A stretch of DNA of 64,000 nt from Chelatococcus sambhunathii. Lineage in GTDB: Bacteria; Pseudomonadota; Alphaproteobacteria; Rhizobiales; Beijerinckiaceae. The DNA is taken from contig NZ_LIOL01000009.1 in the NCBI RefSeq assembly GCF_001418005.1, positions 1 through 64,000 of the forward strand, read 5' to 3'. The number at the start of each line of letters is the position of its first letter. Position 1 is the stretch's first letter. The position numbers and the translations under genes are program-made. Positions 35,918 to 45,708 of the stretch are shown here, in pieces. Under the pieces are notes generated by a model. That model was not told the origin of the DNA. It was given only the letters and a program-made list of their open reading frames with translations, and searched no databases.

Positions 35918-36909
35918 TGGGTACCGATTTCGTTGTCCTCAGCCTGGTGCCGCTCGCAATCGGCATCCTCGTCTGCGTTTCCTGTGCGCTGCTCGGCAAT
36001 TTCCTCGTGTTGCGTCGCCAGAGCCTCATCGGCGATGCGGTGAGCCACGTAGTGCTGCCGGGGATCGTCGGCGCCTTCATCGTCACCGGCACCGTCGCGG
36101 CCGGCGCCATGCTGCTGGGCGCCGGCATCGCCGCCGTCCTCGCGGTCCTCCTCATCGAGATCGTGCGCCGGGTCGGTCGTGTCGAGCCCGGCGCGGCCAT
36201 GGGCGTCGTCTTCACCACGTTCTTCGCCGCGGGCGTGCTGCTGCTCGAGCAATCGGACACGAGCTCCGTGCATCTCGACGTGGAGCACGCGCTCTACGGT
36301 AATCTCGAGAGCCTCATCTGGCTCGCGGGCAGCGCAGGCTGGGCGGCGCTCCTCGATCCTGCCGCGCTCGCGGCCCTGCCGCCGCAACTGCCGCGCCTGG
36401 CACTCGTCACGTTCGCCGTCGTCTTGTTCCTGCTCGTTTTCTGGAAAGAACTCGTCATCGGCACCTTCGATGCGACATTCGCGGAAAGCGTCGGCGCACG
36501 GCCCGGGCCCGTGAGCTTCGCCCTCATCGTCATGGTGGCTGTGGCGGCGGTGGCGGCCTTCGATGCCGTAGGCTCGATCATCGTCATCGCCATGTTCATC
36601 TGCCCGCCGGCCAGCGCGCGGCTAATGACCGACCGGCTCGTGCCGCAGCTGGCCTGGAGCGTCGTATTCGCCGTGGTCTCGGCCATCGCCGGCTATGTTC
36701 TGGCCGGCTACGGCCCGCTCTGGCTGGGTGCCGCCTACAGTGTCAGTGCCGCAGGGATGATCGCGACTGTCGCAGGGCTGATCCTCGCGCTCGCCTGCCT
36801 GGCCGGGCCGCGGCGCTTCGGCACGCGCACGGCCGCCCGTCGGCGGCGACCGCCCCCAAGGCGGGCATCTCACCACCAGTCGTCGATCTCGAATTCCTTG
36901 CAGGTATAG
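35917..36909 (+). CDS. Zinc/manganese ABC permease (TroD-like)
   Basis: A 330-residue second permease of the importer. Helices such as LVPLAIGILVCVSCALLG and the loop IGDAVSHVVLPGIVGAF define the ABC-3 fold. It starts at 35917, sharing one base with the TroC-like stop. The last 40 bases run into the convergent gene at 36870-37178, and the encoded tail after RRFGTRTAARRR is basic and unconserved. The frame may have gained extra codons by loss of an earlier stop. Confidence 0.9.
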   Translation: MGTDFVVLSLVPLAIGILVCVSCALLGNFLVLRRQSLIGDAVSHVVLPGIVGAFIVTGTVAAGAMLLGAGIAAVLAVLLIEIVRRVGRVEPGAAMGVVFTTFFAAGVLLLEQSDTSSVHLDVEHALYGNLESLIWLAGSAGWAALLDPAALAALPPQLPRLALVTFAVVLFLLVFWKELVIGTFDATFAESVGARPGPVSFALIVMVAVAAVAAFDAVGSIIVIAMFICPPASARLMTDRLVPQLAWSVVFAVVSAIAGYVLAGYGPLWLGAAYSVSAAGMIATVAGLILALACLAGPRRFGTRTAARRRRPPPRRASHHQSSISNSLQV

Positions 36910-37178
36910 CCAATGAAGCAGCTTGGCGTGTCCGCGGCGCGCACCCAGGCGGGGCGGGTGACCTGTGTCGGGAAGCAGAAGCTGCCGTTGGCGACATAGC
37001 GGTCGTAGGTCGTCCGGCTGGTCGAGACGACGACGGCGCCGCGCGAGGCGACGATGCCGGCAAGGGCGCGGCACGTGAGCGCGGGCGCATAGGGGCGCGA
37101 CTGTGCGAAGGCCTGGGTGGCCGGAGCAGCGACGGACGCGGCCATCAACAGAGCAAGGGTGAGGGTGCTGGCTTTCAT
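36870..37178 (-). CDS. Small secreted Cys-rich protein, function unknown
   Basis: A 102-residue protein with a Sec signal peptide (MKASTLTLALLMAASVAAP, cleavage near FAQ at residue 24). The mature part has four cysteines: LTCRALAG, GSFCFPT, PSCFIGYTC. Proteins with this pattern and the closing CFIGYxCKE are common and uncharacterised in Hyphomicrobiales; two disulfides in the periplasm are likely. ATG 37178 follows GGAGG at seven bases. Its 3' end overlaps the convergent metal permease by 40 bases. Confidence 0.78.
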   Translation of the reverse strand: MKASTLTLALLMAASVAAPATQAFAQSRPYAPALTCRALAGIVASRGAVVVSTSRTTYDRYVANGSFCFPTQVTRPAWVRAADTPSCFIGYTCKEFEIDDWW

Positions 37179-37297
37179 CGTCTCGCCTCCACATGGGCGC
37201 CGGGCGCCGGACGAACAACAAATTATAGCTCGCCTGAAACAGAATGGCCCCTTCGCGCGTTTCCATGGCACTCGCTTAAGTCAAGGGGTGGAACGCC

Positions 37298-37450
37298 ATG
37301 TCCACGATACTCATCGTCATACTGATATTGTTGCTCATCGGCGCTCTGCCGAGCTGGCCCTACAGTGCAGGCTGGGGCTATTACCCGAGCGGCCTCCTGG
37401 GCCTCATCCTCATCGTCATCCTCATTCTCGCACTGATGGGGCGCTTGTAG
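37298..37450 (+). CDS. DUF3309 small membrane protein
   Basis: A 50-residue protein with two hydrophobic segments (STILIVILILLLIGALP and LGLILIVILILALMG) joined by WPYSAGWGYYPSG. This is the DUF3309 family, abundant in alphaproteobacteria and without known role. ATG 37298 is preceded by AAGGGG at about nine bases. It is too short for default gene calling but the sequence is unmistakable. Confidence 0.88.
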   Translation: MSTILIVILILLLIGALPSWPYSAGWGYYPSGLLGLILIVILILALMGRL

Positions 37451-37544
37451 CGCCCGACAGGATCAGGCGTTTTCGGGTCGGCCGCCGGCGCACGTTCTCC
37501 GCGCCGGCGGCGGCGTGACATTCAGGGTCACAGGGAGAGAGAAC

Positions 37545-37628
37545 ATGGAGTTGACGATCCAGCTTCTTGGTGTGCTCGGTTCCATGATCGTCTTCGTGAC
37601 GATCTGCGCTCTCGAAGGGGCAAGCTGA
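37545..37628 (+). CDS. Candidate 27-residue membrane micropeptide
   Basis: A short frame begins with ATG 37545 after GGGAGAG and ends TGA 37626. It encodes MELTIQLLGVLGSMIVFVTI followed by a charged CALEGAS end. The single hydrophobic helix, strong ribosome site and position 95 bases after the DUF3309 gene support translation, but no family is recognised. Confidence 0.5.
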   Translation: MELTIQLLGVLGSMIVFVTICALEGAS

Positions 37629-37676
37629 ACGAGCCCGCTCCCGATCGATTTTTACGGCACTGCCGAGGGCAGGGGG

Positions 37677-38561
37677 TCAATCGCCCGCGCGGCGAATGCG
37701 TGTTGCCGCCTGTGAGAGATGGTAAAGCGCGATTCCGCTCGTCGTCGCCACGTTGAGAGAATCGAAGCCCTGTGCCATGGGGATGGTCACCGTGCGGGCG
37801 CGCGCCATGACGCCGGCCGGCAGGCCCGGACCTTCCGTGCCGAGCAGGATGGCGGCCCGGGCCGGACGCGCGAGCTGCGCAAGTGGCGTTGCGCCCGACG
37901 GGCTCAGCGCGAAGGGAACGAAGCCGTGCCGCTCCAAGAGGGCCACGACGTCCTCGCTCGCGCCGATGCGAGCCGAGGGCACGATAAGGCTCGCGCCGAC
38001 GGAGACGCGGATCGCCTTGCGGTAGAGCGGATCGCAGCTCGCCCCGTCGAGCAGCACGCCCGCAGCGCCGAAGGCGGCTGCATTGCGGAAGATGCCGCCG
38101 ACATTGTCATGGTTGGCGATGCCAAGCCCGACGACGACGAGCGCCTCCTCAGGCAGTTGGTCGAGGAGCTCGGCCGCTCCCGGCATCGGCGCCCGCTCGC
38201 CGAGCGCCAGGATGCCGCGATGAATGTGGAAGCCGACGATGGCATCCATCACCGCCGATGAGGCGCGGTAGACGGGCACCGCCGCCGGCACCAGCGCCAA
38301 CAGGTGGCCGAGATTGTCGAAGCGCTTGGCTGTCACCAGCAACGAGCACGTCCGGTGGACGGCGCGCGTCAAGAGCACGCGCAGCACCACCTCGCCCTCG
38401 GCGACGAAGTGGCCCTGCCGGCCGACGAGATCGCGCTCGCGCACGTCGCGATAGGCGGCGATGCGGGCGTCACCCGGATCATCGATGTCGATGATTTCAG
38501 CCAAGGGCGGCTCCCGCACGGCCTTGTGCGCCGCAGTCGCCAGCCATGCGCTCGCACGCAT
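37677..38561 (-). CDS. TrmH/SpoU-family RNA 2'-O-methyltransferase
   Basis: A 294-residue SPOUT methyltransferase that methylates a ribose in tRNA or rRNA. The three SpoU motifs are [20 protein letters not shown] (about residues 150-169), [10 protein letters not shown] and [20 protein letters not shown], which form the trefoil knot that binds SAM. The N-terminal part ([12 protein letters not shown]) is the substrate-binding SpoU domain. ATG 38561 follows AGGA; a later GTG could also serve. It is divergent from ilvD and shares a 113-base promoter region. Its RNA target cannot be told from the sequence. Confidence 0.88.
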   Translation of the reverse strand: MRASAWLATAAHKAVREPPLAEIIDIDDPGDARIAAYRDVRERDLVGRQGHFVAEGEVVLRVLLTRAVHRTCSLLVTAKRFDNLGHLLALVPAAVPVYRASSAVMDAIVGFHIHRGILALGERAPMPGAAELLDQLPEEALVVVGLGIANHDNVGGIFRNAAAFGAAGVLLDGASCDPLYRKAIRVSVGASLIVPSARIGASEDVVALLERHGFVPFALSPSGATPLAQLARPARAAILLGTEGPGLPAGVMARARTVTIPMAQGFDSLNVATTSGIALYHLSQAATRIRRAGD

Positions 38562-38674
38562 GGCTTTTCCTGTCGTTCGCTGGCATTGTCCCTTGCCTCA
38601 TTGGAACAGCCATAAGAAAAAGCTCGCTCACGCTCAAGGACGGCGCCGCAGGGCGCCAGGATATGGAAGACCCT

Positions 38675-40528
38675 ATGCCCAGCTATCGCTCGCGAACCTC
38701 CACCCACGGCCGCAACATGGCCGGTGCCCGCGGCCTCTGGCGCGCCACCGGCATGAAGGATGGCGACTTCGGCAAGCCGATCATCGCCGTCGTCAATTCC
38801 TTCACCCAGTTCGTGCCTGGCCATGTGCACCTGAAGGACCTCGGCCAGCTCGTGGCGCGCGAGATCGAGGCGGCGGGCGGCGTCGCCAAGGAATTCAACA
38901 CCATCGCGGTCGACGACGGCATCGCCATGGGCCACGACGGCATGCTCTACAGCCTGCCCTCGCGCGAGATCATCGCCGACAGCGTCGAATACATGGTCAA
39001 TGCGCATTGCGCCGACGCCATGGTCTGCATCTCCAACTGCGACAAGATCACGCCCGGTATGCTGATGGCGGCCATGCGCCTCAACATCCCGGCCGTCTTT
39101 GTCTCCGGCGGACCGATGGAGGCTGGCAAGGTCGTCCTCAACGGCAAGGAAAAGGCGCTCGATCTCGTCGACGCCATGGTCGCGGCCGCCGACGACACCG
39201 TCTCGGACGAAGATGTGAAGGTCATCGAGCGTTCCGCCTGCCCGACCTGCGGCTCGTGCTCGGGCATGTTCACGGCCAATTCGATGAACTGCCTCACCGA
39301 AGCGTTGGGCCTCGCTTTGCCCGGCAATGGCTCCACTCTCGCCACCCACGCCGACCGCAAGCGCCTCTTCGTCGAGGCCGGCCACCTCATCGTCGATCTC
39401 GCCCGCCGTTATTACGAGCAGGACGACGCCTCGGTGCTGCCGCGTGCCATCGCGAGCTTCAAGGCCTTCGAGAATGCGATGACGCTCGACATCGCCATGG
39501 GCGGCTCAACAAACACGGTTCTCCATCTCCTCGCCGCGGCGAATGAGGGCGAGGTGCCGTTCACGATGAGCGACATCGACCGCCTGTCGCGCCGCGTGCC
39601 CGTCCTGTGCAAGGTGGCGCCAGCGGTCGGCCACGTGCACATGGAGGATGTGCACCGCGCCGGTGGCATCATGGCGATCCTGGGCGAGCTCGATCGCGTC
39701 GGCCTCATCGACACCAGCTTGCCGACCGTGCACAGCACGACGATGGCTGAGGCGCTGGAGCGCTGGGACATCGTACGCACCGACAGCGAGAGCGTGCGCA
39801 CGTTCTACAGGGCCGCGCCCGGCGGCGTGCCGACGCAGGTCGCTTTCAGCCAGGACCGGCGCTGGGACGACCTCGACCTCGACCGTGAAAAGGGTGTCAT
39901 CCGCGCCGCGAAGCATGCCTATTCGAAGGACGGCGGCCTCGCCGTGCTCTACGGCAACCTCGCCGAGGACGGCTGCATCGTGAAGACGGCCGGCGTCGAT
40001 GAATCGATCCTGAAATTCTCCGGCCCCGCCCGCATCTTCGAGAGCCAGGATGCGGCGGTCGAGGGCATCCTCGGCAACAAGGTCAAGGCCGGCGAGATCG
40101 TCCTCATCCGTTACGAGGGGCCGCGCGGCGGCCCGGGTATGCAGGAAATGCTCTATCCGACGAGCTACCTGAAGTCGAAAGGGCTCGGCAAGCTCTGCGC
40201 TCTCGTCACCGACGGGCGCTTCTCCGGCGGCTCCTCGGGCCTGTCCATCGGCCACGTCTCGCCGGAAGCGGCCGAGGGCGGCACCATCGGCCTCGTCGAG
40301 GAGGGGGACATCATCGAGATCGACATCCCGAACCGGCGCATCCATCTCGCCGTGGGGGAGGAGGAGATCGCCCGCCGCCGCGCCGCCATGGAGGCGAAGG
40401 GCGACGCCGCTTGGCAGCCGGCCGCCCCGCGCAAGCGCGCCGTCTCGGCCGCCCTGAAGGCCTACGCGGCCCTGACGACCAGCGCCGCCCGCGGCGCCGT
40501 GCGCGACGTGAGCGGCCTCAAGCGCTGA
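38675..40528 (+). CDS. ilvD: Dihydroxy-acid dehydratase
   Basis: A 617-residue iron-sulfur dehydratase that converts 2,3-dihydroxy-3-methylbutanoate or pentanoate to the 2-keto acids in valine and isoleucine synthesis. Cluster cysteines are in [10 protein letters not shown] and [11 protein letters not shown]; the length equals E. coli IlvD (616). ATG 38675 follows GGAAGA and starts the conserved [20 protein letters not shown]; a start at 38663 is possible. A terminator-like hairpin lies 37 bases after the stop. Confidence 0.97.
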   Translation: MPSYRSRTSTHGRNMAGARGLWRATGMKDGDFGKPIIAVVNSFTQFVPGHVHLKDLGQLVAREIEAAGGVAKEFNTIAVDDGIAMGHDGMLYSLPSREIIADSVEYMVNAHCADAMVCISNCDKITPGMLMAAMRLNIPAVFVSGGPMEAGKVVLNGKEKALDLVDAMVAAADDTVSDEDVKVIERSACPTCGSCSGMFTANSMNCLTEALGLALPGNGSTLATHADRKRLFVEAGHLIVDLARRYYEQDDASVLPRAIASFKAFENAMTLDIAMGGSTNTVLHLLAAANEGEVPFTMSDIDRLSRRVPVLCKVAPAVGHVHMEDVHRAGGIMAILGELDRVGLIDTSLPTVHSTTMAEALERWDIVRTDSESVRTFYRAAPGGVPTQVAFSQDRRWDDLDLDREKGVIRAAKHAYSKDGGLAVLYGNLAEDGCIVKTAGVDESILKFSGPARIFESQDAAVEGILGNKVKAGEIVLIRYEGPRGGPGMQEMLYPTSYLKSKGLGKLCALVTDGRFSGGSSGLSIGHVSPEAAEGGTIGLVEEGDIIEIDIPNRRIHLAVGEEEIARRRAAMEAKGDAAWQPAAPRKRAVSAALKAYAALTTSAARGAVRDVSGLKR

Positions 40529-40564
40529 AAACGTTTCGGCGGGTCGCAGGGCTGGAGCGCCGCT

Positions 40565-40594
40565 GCCCCCTCCCCATTACATGAGGGAGGGGGC
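40565..40594. terminator. GC-rich hairpin between ilvD and convergent oxidoreductase
   Basis: GCCCCCTCCC and GGGAGGGGGC form a perfect 10-base stem around a 10-base loop. No T-run follows on either side, so it is not a classical intrinsic terminator, but it lies between two convergent genes. Similar C-rich palindromes are scattered in rhizobial genomes and another copy-like sequence occurs at 63821. Confidence 0.5.
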
Positions 40595-40651
40595 GTCAAG
40601 ACGCCGCCCGCCATGGCATCGCCAGCGCCGGGCGCTCGGGCTGTTGTGTCG

Positions 40652-41647
40652 CTACGCCTGCGTGACGATGGCCTCCAGAAGCCGCATCGCCCGCGCCCCG
40701 GCGGCGGCGTCGGGCACGTCGCGCTGCTCACCTCGTACCACCGCGAGGAAGTCACCGATCAGGGCGTAGTAGCCCTTGTGGTCCTCGTTGGCGGCGACCG
40801 TCAGGTTCGGCTCCCAGACGAGCGTATCCTCGCCGTCGACGAGGCTCGCGTCCGTGCGGCTCACCTTGAAGGGCGGCGCGCGGTAGTAGCGGACCTCGTG
40901 CACGTTGCGCACCTCCACGCGCTGGTGGTCGGCCATTACCTGCCACCATTCCATCGGCGTGCCGCGCGACTGGTGCGTGCCCATGACGAGCGTGCCGAGG
41001 CCGCCGCTCGCGAAGCGGAAATCGACGTGCAGCAGCAGCTTTCCGGGGGCGAGTTCGTGCCGGCGCGCGCCGACTTGGGCGACCTCGCCCATCAGCCACG
41101 GAACGAGGTCGAGATAGTGCACGCAATGATGCAGGTAGAAGCCGGTGTAGTCCGGGTCCTTTTCGAAGTATGTCGGCGCCGTCATGTACTCGCCGAGGAA
41201 ACTTGCCGGCGTGCCGAATTCCGGCTTGGCGACGACATTGGCGGCGATCCGGTTTGCCGTTGAATAGCGTTTCATGAACCCGAGCACGACGGGTACGCCC
41301 GCGGCCTGCGAAGCCTTGGCAAGTTCCTCGGCCTCGCGCGCCGTCGCTGCCGGCGGCTTCTCGACGAAGACGGGCAGCTTGCGTGCCATCGCCGCCATGC
41401 CGACAGCGAAATGTACGGCAGGGCCTGCAGCAATGCCGATGGCATCGATGTCCTGGCGCGCCAGCAGCGCCTGCCAATCGCGCATCGTGTTCTGCACCGG
41501 GATGCCGTAGCGTCTCGCGGTCTGGGCGAGCCGCGCTTCGTCGGTGTCGCAGAGCGCGGCGATGGTGACATCGTGGCGGATGAGCTGCGGCAGCAGCATC
41601 TCGTTGGCATGCGTGCCGCAGCCGATCCAGCCGATGCGAATGGTCAT
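40652..41647 (-). CDS. Gfo/Idh/MocA-family oxidoreductase
   Basis: A 331-residue NAD(P)-dependent sugar dehydrogenase of the glucose-fructose oxidoreductase/inositol dehydrogenase type. The Rossmann site is IGWIGCGTHA near residues 5-14, and VEKPPA near residue 95 carries the conserved catalytic lysine. The C-terminal domain is a long beta sheet. It is the last gene of a sugar operon and starts four bases after the stop of the isomerase gene, so it probably oxidises the imported or isomerised sugar. Confidence 0.88.
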   Translation of the reverse strand: MTIRIGWIGCGTHANEMLLPQLIRHDVTIAALCDTDEARLAQTARRYGIPVQNTMRDWQALLARQDIDAIGIAAGPAVHFAVGMAAMARKLPVFVEKPPAATAREAEELAKASQAAGVPVVLGFMKRYSTANRIAANVVAKPEFGTPASFLGEYMTAPTYFEKDPDYTGFYLHHCVHYLDLVPWLMGEVAQVGARRHELAPGKLLLHVDFRFASGGLGTLVMGTHQSRGTPMEWWQVMADHQRVEVRNVHEVRYYRAPPFKVSRTDASLVDGEDTLVWEPNLTVAANEDHKGYYALIGDFLAVVRGEQRDVPDAAAGARAMRLLEAIVTQA

Positions 41648-41650
41648 GGC

Positions 41651-42541
41651 TCATGCCCTCCCGGCGAAGGCGAGCGCGGCCTTGAGATAGGCCACACTGT
41701 GGGCGAGTTCTCCGTCTTCGTTGCGCTGCGGTGCACGCCATTGGGCGAGCGGCACCCCCGGCCGCTCGTCGTCGCGGCGGAAGGGCTCGAGGGTGATCGG
41801 CCCAGCGTAGCCGACGTCGACGAGGGCACGCGCCACCGCCGGCCAGTCGATATGGCCGGAACCGACGAAGCCGCGGTTGTTCTCGTTGGCCTGGAAATGT
41901 ACGAGCCGCTTGCCCGCCAGTCGGATGGCGTCGGGGATGGAGGGATCCTCCATGTTCATGTGGAAGGTGTCGAGCATCACGCCGAGCGCCGGCGAGGAGA
42001 CCGCCTCCGCGATGGCGAGGCCGTGGCGCGTGGTGTTGGCGATGTCGGTCTCGAAGCGGTTGAGCGGCTCGAGCCCGAAGGTCACGCCGGCATTCTCGGC
42101 GCGCAGGCTCGCCTCCCTCAGGCCGCTGACGACGCGATCGATGCGCCGCTTGCGCTCCTCCTCAGCGACCGGTGCCGGCGGGCGCCCGGCGAAGACCATC
42201 GGCGCCCCGTAAAGCGGCCCGCCGACGATGGTTGCGCCGAGCGCCGTCGCGGTCTCGACGCAGGTGCCGAGATAACGGATGCCCGCCTGTCGGGCGCCCT
42301 CGTCAGCACTCGAAATGTCGCGGGCAAGGCTGACGCGGGCGGCCAGCACCACGCCGAGGCCGCTGTCGGCGAGCGCGGTCCTGGTCTCGGCGAGATTGAG
42401 CTCGCCGGGCTCGGGCACCAGCAGTTCGACGAAGTCGCAGCCGGCCTTCTTCGCTCGGGTGAAGGTTGCGAAATGTTCGCGGCCGAACGGCCGGGCATAG
42501 AACATCGAGATGACGCCGATCGGGTTCATTTGCTTGGTCAT
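41651..42541 (-). CDS. Xylose isomerase-like TIM-barrel sugar epimerase/isomerase
   Basis: A 296-residue AP-endonuclease-2/xylose isomerase-like TIM barrel. LEPLNRFETD contains the metal-binding Glu of the D-tagatose 3-epimerase group, and MLDTFHMNMED holds the conserved Asp-His pair; a final Glu in ITLEPF closes the site. This family interconverts keto-sugars or dehydrates inosose. ATG 42541 overlaps the permease stop (ATGA); the inner ATG 42529 is an alternative. Its place next to an ABC sugar importer and a Gfo/Idh enzyme fits polyol or keto-sugar use. Confidence 0.85.
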   Translation of the reverse strand: MTKQMNPIGVISMFYARPFGREHFATFTRAKKAGCDFVELLVPEPGELNLAETRTALADSGLGVVLAARVSLARDISSADEGARQAGIRYLGTCVETATALGATIVGGPLYGAPMVFAGRPPAPVAEEERKRRIDRVVSGLREASLRAENAGVTFGLEPLNRFETDIANTTRHGLAIAEAVSSPALGVMLDTFHMNMEDPSIPDAIRLAGKRLVHFQANENNRGFVGSGHIDWPAVARALVDVGYAGPITLEPFRRDDERPGVPLAQWRAPQRNEDGELAHSVAYLKAALAFAGRA

Positions 42542-43374
42542 GACTTCACCGCACCGGCCGTGAGACCGCCCACGAGCCGCCGTTGCACGAGGAGGAAGAG
42601 GATGGTGACGGGGATGGCGACGAGCGTTCCGCCCGCCGTGAGCAGGCCCCATTGCACCGTGAACTCGCCGATGAAGAGCTGCAGGGCAACCGTGACGGTG
42701 CGCACGTTCTGGCCCGACAGCATCATGGCGAAGAGGTATTCGTTCCAGGAAGTGACGAAGATGTAGATGCCCGTCGTCACGATGCCGGGCATGACGATCG
42801 GCAGGATGACGAGGCGGATGGTTTGCAGACGGCTGGCCCCGTCCATGATCGCTGCCTCGTCGAGTTCGGGCGGGATCGCATTCATGTAGCTCGTCATCAT
42901 CCAGATCGAGAATGGGATCGCGAAGGTGGAATGCCCGGCGATGACGCCGAGGAAGGTGTCGAGCAGCCCGAGGGCGCGCATCAGCACGAAGAGCGGGATG
43001 ATGATGAGCACGATCGGGAACATGTTCACGACGAGGAACTGCACCATCAGGAAGCGCCGCCCGCGGAAGCGGAAGCGCGAGAAGGCATAGGCCGCCGGCA
43101 CGCTGACGAGGAGCCCGACCGTGACCGCGCCGACGGCGACGATGAAGCTGTTGAGGAGGTTGCCGGCGAAGGTCGTGCGGGCGAGGAGGTCCCGATAATG
43201 CTGCAGCGTGCCCTCGCTCGGCCAGTACGCAACCGGCCATTGGGCGATCTCCTCGTTGGGCTTGAAGGAGGTGATCACCATCCAGGCATAGGGCGCGAGC
43301 GCGAAGAGCACGATGGCGAGGACCGGGATCTCCACCTGGACGACGCGGGCGAGACGGGAGCGGCGTTCGATCAT
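42538..43374 (-). CDS. ABC sugar transporter permease (MalG type)
   Basis: A 278-residue carbohydrate ABC permease of the CUT1 group. It has six helices; the EAA motif that contacts the ATPase reads ELDEAAIMDGASRLQTIRLV, and the typical start VLFALAPYAWMVITSFKPNE is seen. ATG 43374 overlaps the MalF-type stop with ATGA. No ATP-binding protein is encoded next to it, so the importer probably shares an ATPase from elsewhere, as many CUT1 systems do. Confidence 0.93.
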   Translation of the reverse strand: MIERRSRLARVVQVEIPVLAIVLFALAPYAWMVITSFKPNEEIAQWPVAYWPSEGTLQHYRDLLARTTFAGNLLNSFIVAVGAVTVGLLVSVPAAYAFSRFRFRGRRFLMVQFLVVNMFPIVLIIIPLFVLMRALGLLDTFLGVIAGHSTFAIPFSIWMMTSYMNAIPPELDEAAIMDGASRLQTIRLVILPIVMPGIVTTGIYIFVTSWNEYLFAMMLSGQNVRTVTVALQLFIGEFTVQWGLLTAGGTLVAIPVTILFLLVQRRLVGGLTAGAVKS

Positions 43375-44273
43375 CGGCTGAGCTCCCGCGCCACGCGGCG
43401 CACATAGATGAAGACGACGACGAGCAGAAGCGCTGTGAGCACCAGCGCGAGCGCCGCGCCATAGCCGAATTCCATGCCGCTGTAGGCTTTGAGGAAGGCG
43501 TAGAGCGGCAAGGTGTGGGTGGCGTAGCCCGGCCCGCCGCCGGTCATGACGAGGATCACGTCGAGCGAGTTCGCCACCCAGATGGTGCGCAGCAGGAGCG
43601 CGGTCGCGATCACCTCGGAGATCGACGGCAGCGTGACGTAGACGAGCTTCTGGAAGCGGCTCGCCCCGTCGATCTCGGCCGCCTCGTAGAGCTCGGCGGG
43701 GATCGTCTGCAGGCCGGCGAGCACGACGACGGCGAAGAAAGGAAAGCCCTGCCAGATGAGGGCGAGGATGACGGCGTAGAAGGCCGTATCGGGATGGGCG
43801 AGCCAGGCGACCGGTTCGGAGATGAGGCCGAGCCGCAGGAGCCCGTCGTTGATGACGCCGACATTGAAGTCGTACATCCAGGTCCACATCAGGCCGATGA
43901 TGACGCTCGGCAGGGCCCAGGGCACGATGATCAGCGAGCGGGCGATGCCCCGCCACCAGAAGCTCTCGTTGAGGAGGAGCGCGGCGCCGAGCCCCAGCAG
44001 GAACTGGAAGCCGACGACGAGCGCGATCCATAGGAAGGAGTGGCCGAGCGAGATCCAGAAGACCTCGTCGTTCCACATGCGTTGGAAATTGCCGAAGCCG
44101 ATGAAGGGCACGTCCTTGGGGCGGAAGAGCACGAAATCGTGCAGGCTCATCCACGCCGTCTGCAGGACGGGAACGAGGATGACCGCCGCCGTGACCACGA
44201 GGGCGGGCAGCAGAAAGGCATAAGGCGTCATAAGCGCGCGCGAGCGCGCTCCCGCCGTCACGAGGCTCGTCAC
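43371..44273 (-). CDS. ABC sugar transporter permease (MalF type)
   Basis: A 300-residue CUT1 permease with six helices starting MTPYAFLLPALVVTAAVILV; the EAA loop is ELYEAAEIDGASRFQKLVYV. I favour GTG 44273, which has GGAG nine bases upstream and adds a short basic N-terminus normal for the family; an ATG 14 codons downstream is an alternative. It overlaps the next permease by ATGA and follows the binding-protein gene by 90 bases. Confidence 0.9.
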   Translation of the reverse strand: MTSLVTAGARSRALMTPYAFLLPALVVTAAVILVPVLQTAWMSLHDFVLFRPKDVPFIGFGNFQRMWNDEVFWISLGHSFLWIALVVGFQFLLGLGAALLLNESFWWRGIARSLIIVPWALPSVIIGLMWTWMYDFNVGVINDGLLRLGLISEPVAWLAHPDTAFYAVILALIWQGFPFFAVVVLAGLQTIPAELYEAAEIDGASRFQKLVYVTLPSISEVIATALLLRTIWVANSLDVILVMTGGGPGYATHTLPLYAFLKAYSGMEFGYGAALALVLTALLLVVVFIYVRRVARELSR

Positions 44274-44363
44274 GGGCCGAAACTCCGGAAAAGGTGGGTG
44301 GAGGCGGTATTGCGCCGCGCTCCACCCGGGTCGGCAGGGGCCAGGGGGGACCCCCGCCACCCA

Positions 44364-45626
44364 TCAACCGTGGAAGTGCTTCTCGATGGCCTGCATCATG
44401 TCGTCGGGGCTGATCTGTCCGAGCAGCGCGCGCTGCATGTTGGTCGGCCAAACGGTGCGCACGAAATCCGCTGTCTTGGGGCTATCTGGCAGCACACCGG
44501 CCATGGCGAGCGACTGCTCGCTGGCCTCGACGAAGCGCTTGGGATGCAGCTTCCAGTTCGCCATGCCCGAGGTGGTCACGGTGAGCTGGCCGGTGAAGCC
44601 GTTGAAGGTGACGTTGTTCTCGGCGGTGGACAGGAAGGTGATCCACTTGAAGGCGGCCTCCTTGTTGGCGCTTGCCGCGAAGACCGCGTTCGATTCGTCG
44701 CCAAAGGAGGTCCAGCCGTTGCCGTCGGGCGCGCGCGGCACCGGCACAGCGGAGACCTTGTCGCCGAGCGCCTCAACCATCTCGTTGGACGAGCCGACGT
44801 GGTGGATGGTCATGGCCGTGCGGCCCGCCTTGAAGCCGTCGATGATCTGGCGGAAGCCGTCGGTCGGTGCTGACGGCGGGAAGACCTTCTCCTTGGTACC
44901 GAGATCGACGAACCAGCGGTTGGCGGCGAGCGCCTTGTCGCTGACCATGCCGCCCTTGCGGAAATTGGCGCCGCCGCCGAGGACGAATGGCCCCCAATGG
45001 TCGTGGCCACCCGCTCCGCCGCGCATGCCGAACCCGAAGACGCCATCCCTGGTCAGTGCCTTCGCCGCCTTGAGGAAGTCGTCGAAGGTGTGCGGGGCTG
45101 CGACGCCGGCCTTTTCGAACAGATCCGGTCGGTAGTAGAGATAGAGCACTACGTATTGTAGCGGCAGGTAATATTGCTTGCCATCGCTGGCCCTGTTGAG
45201 CTGCCAGATGTCCTCGGTGATGTCGGTACGCGCGTTCCAGCCCTTGAGCATGTCGTCGAGCGGCTCGAGCGCTCCCATCTCCACGAGGCGGGCCTGGTTG
45301 TTGAGCTTCACCATGGCGCAGTCGGGCGCATTGCCCGCGACGAGCGCGGCGAAAAGGCGCGTGTAGTAGTCGTTGCCGCCGCCCCACGGAATGCTTTCGG
45401 CGACGACCTTGATGCCGGGATTTTCCTTCTCGAACTTCGCGACGAGCTCGGCTGGCGAGTGCTGCGGATTGTCGAAATGGTACCACCAGCGCACCGTCAC
45501 GCCCTGCGCGACGGCCGGGGCGGGAAAGCTGCCCGCGAAGGGCGCGGCAAGCGCGCCCGCGCCGGCGAGTTGCAGGAATCTGCGCCTCCCGATGCCCTTT
45601 TTGCGGGTCATGTTGTCCTTGGTCAT
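44364..45626 (-). CDS. ABC sugar transporter solute-binding protein (TAT-exported)
   Basis: A 420-residue periplasmic binding protein of the CUT1 carbohydrate group. The signal peptide carries a twin-arginine motif GRRRFLQLAGAG (residues 13-24), so it is exported folded, and cleavage is near AVAQ. VTVRWWYHFDNP and LPLQYVVLYLYYRPDLFEKA are usual fold elements. ATG 45626 follows GGAGGAGAGG. It probably heads the minus-strand sugar operon through the permeases, isomerase and oxidoreductase. The sugar cannot be predicted. Confidence 0.92.
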   Translation of the reverse strand: MTKDNMTRKKGIGRRRFLQLAGAGALAAPFAGSFPAPAVAQGVTVRWWYHFDNPQHSPAELVAKFEKENPGIKVVAESIPWGGGNDYYTRLFAALVAGNAPDCAMVKLNNQARLVEMGALEPLDDMLKGWNARTDITEDIWQLNRASDGKQYYLPLQYVVLYLYYRPDLFEKAGVAAPHTFDDFLKAAKALTRDGVFGFGMRGGAGGHDHWGPFVLGGGANFRKGGMVSDKALAANRWFVDLGTKEKVFPPSAPTDGFRQIIDGFKAGRTAMTIHHVGSSNEMVEALGDKVSAVPVPRAPDGNGWTSFGDESNAVFAASANKEAAFKWITFLSTAENNVTFNGFTGQLTVTTSGMANWKLHPKRFVEASEQSLAMAGVLPDSPKTADFVRTVWPTNMQRALLGQISPDDMMQAIEKHFHG

Positions 45627-45708
45627 GTCCTCTCCTCCGGTTCTTTGCGTGTTGTTTCTGGGGTACCGCCCTGGTCCCCTTTCGCTGCAAGGGGGAAATT
45701 GCCGTCTC

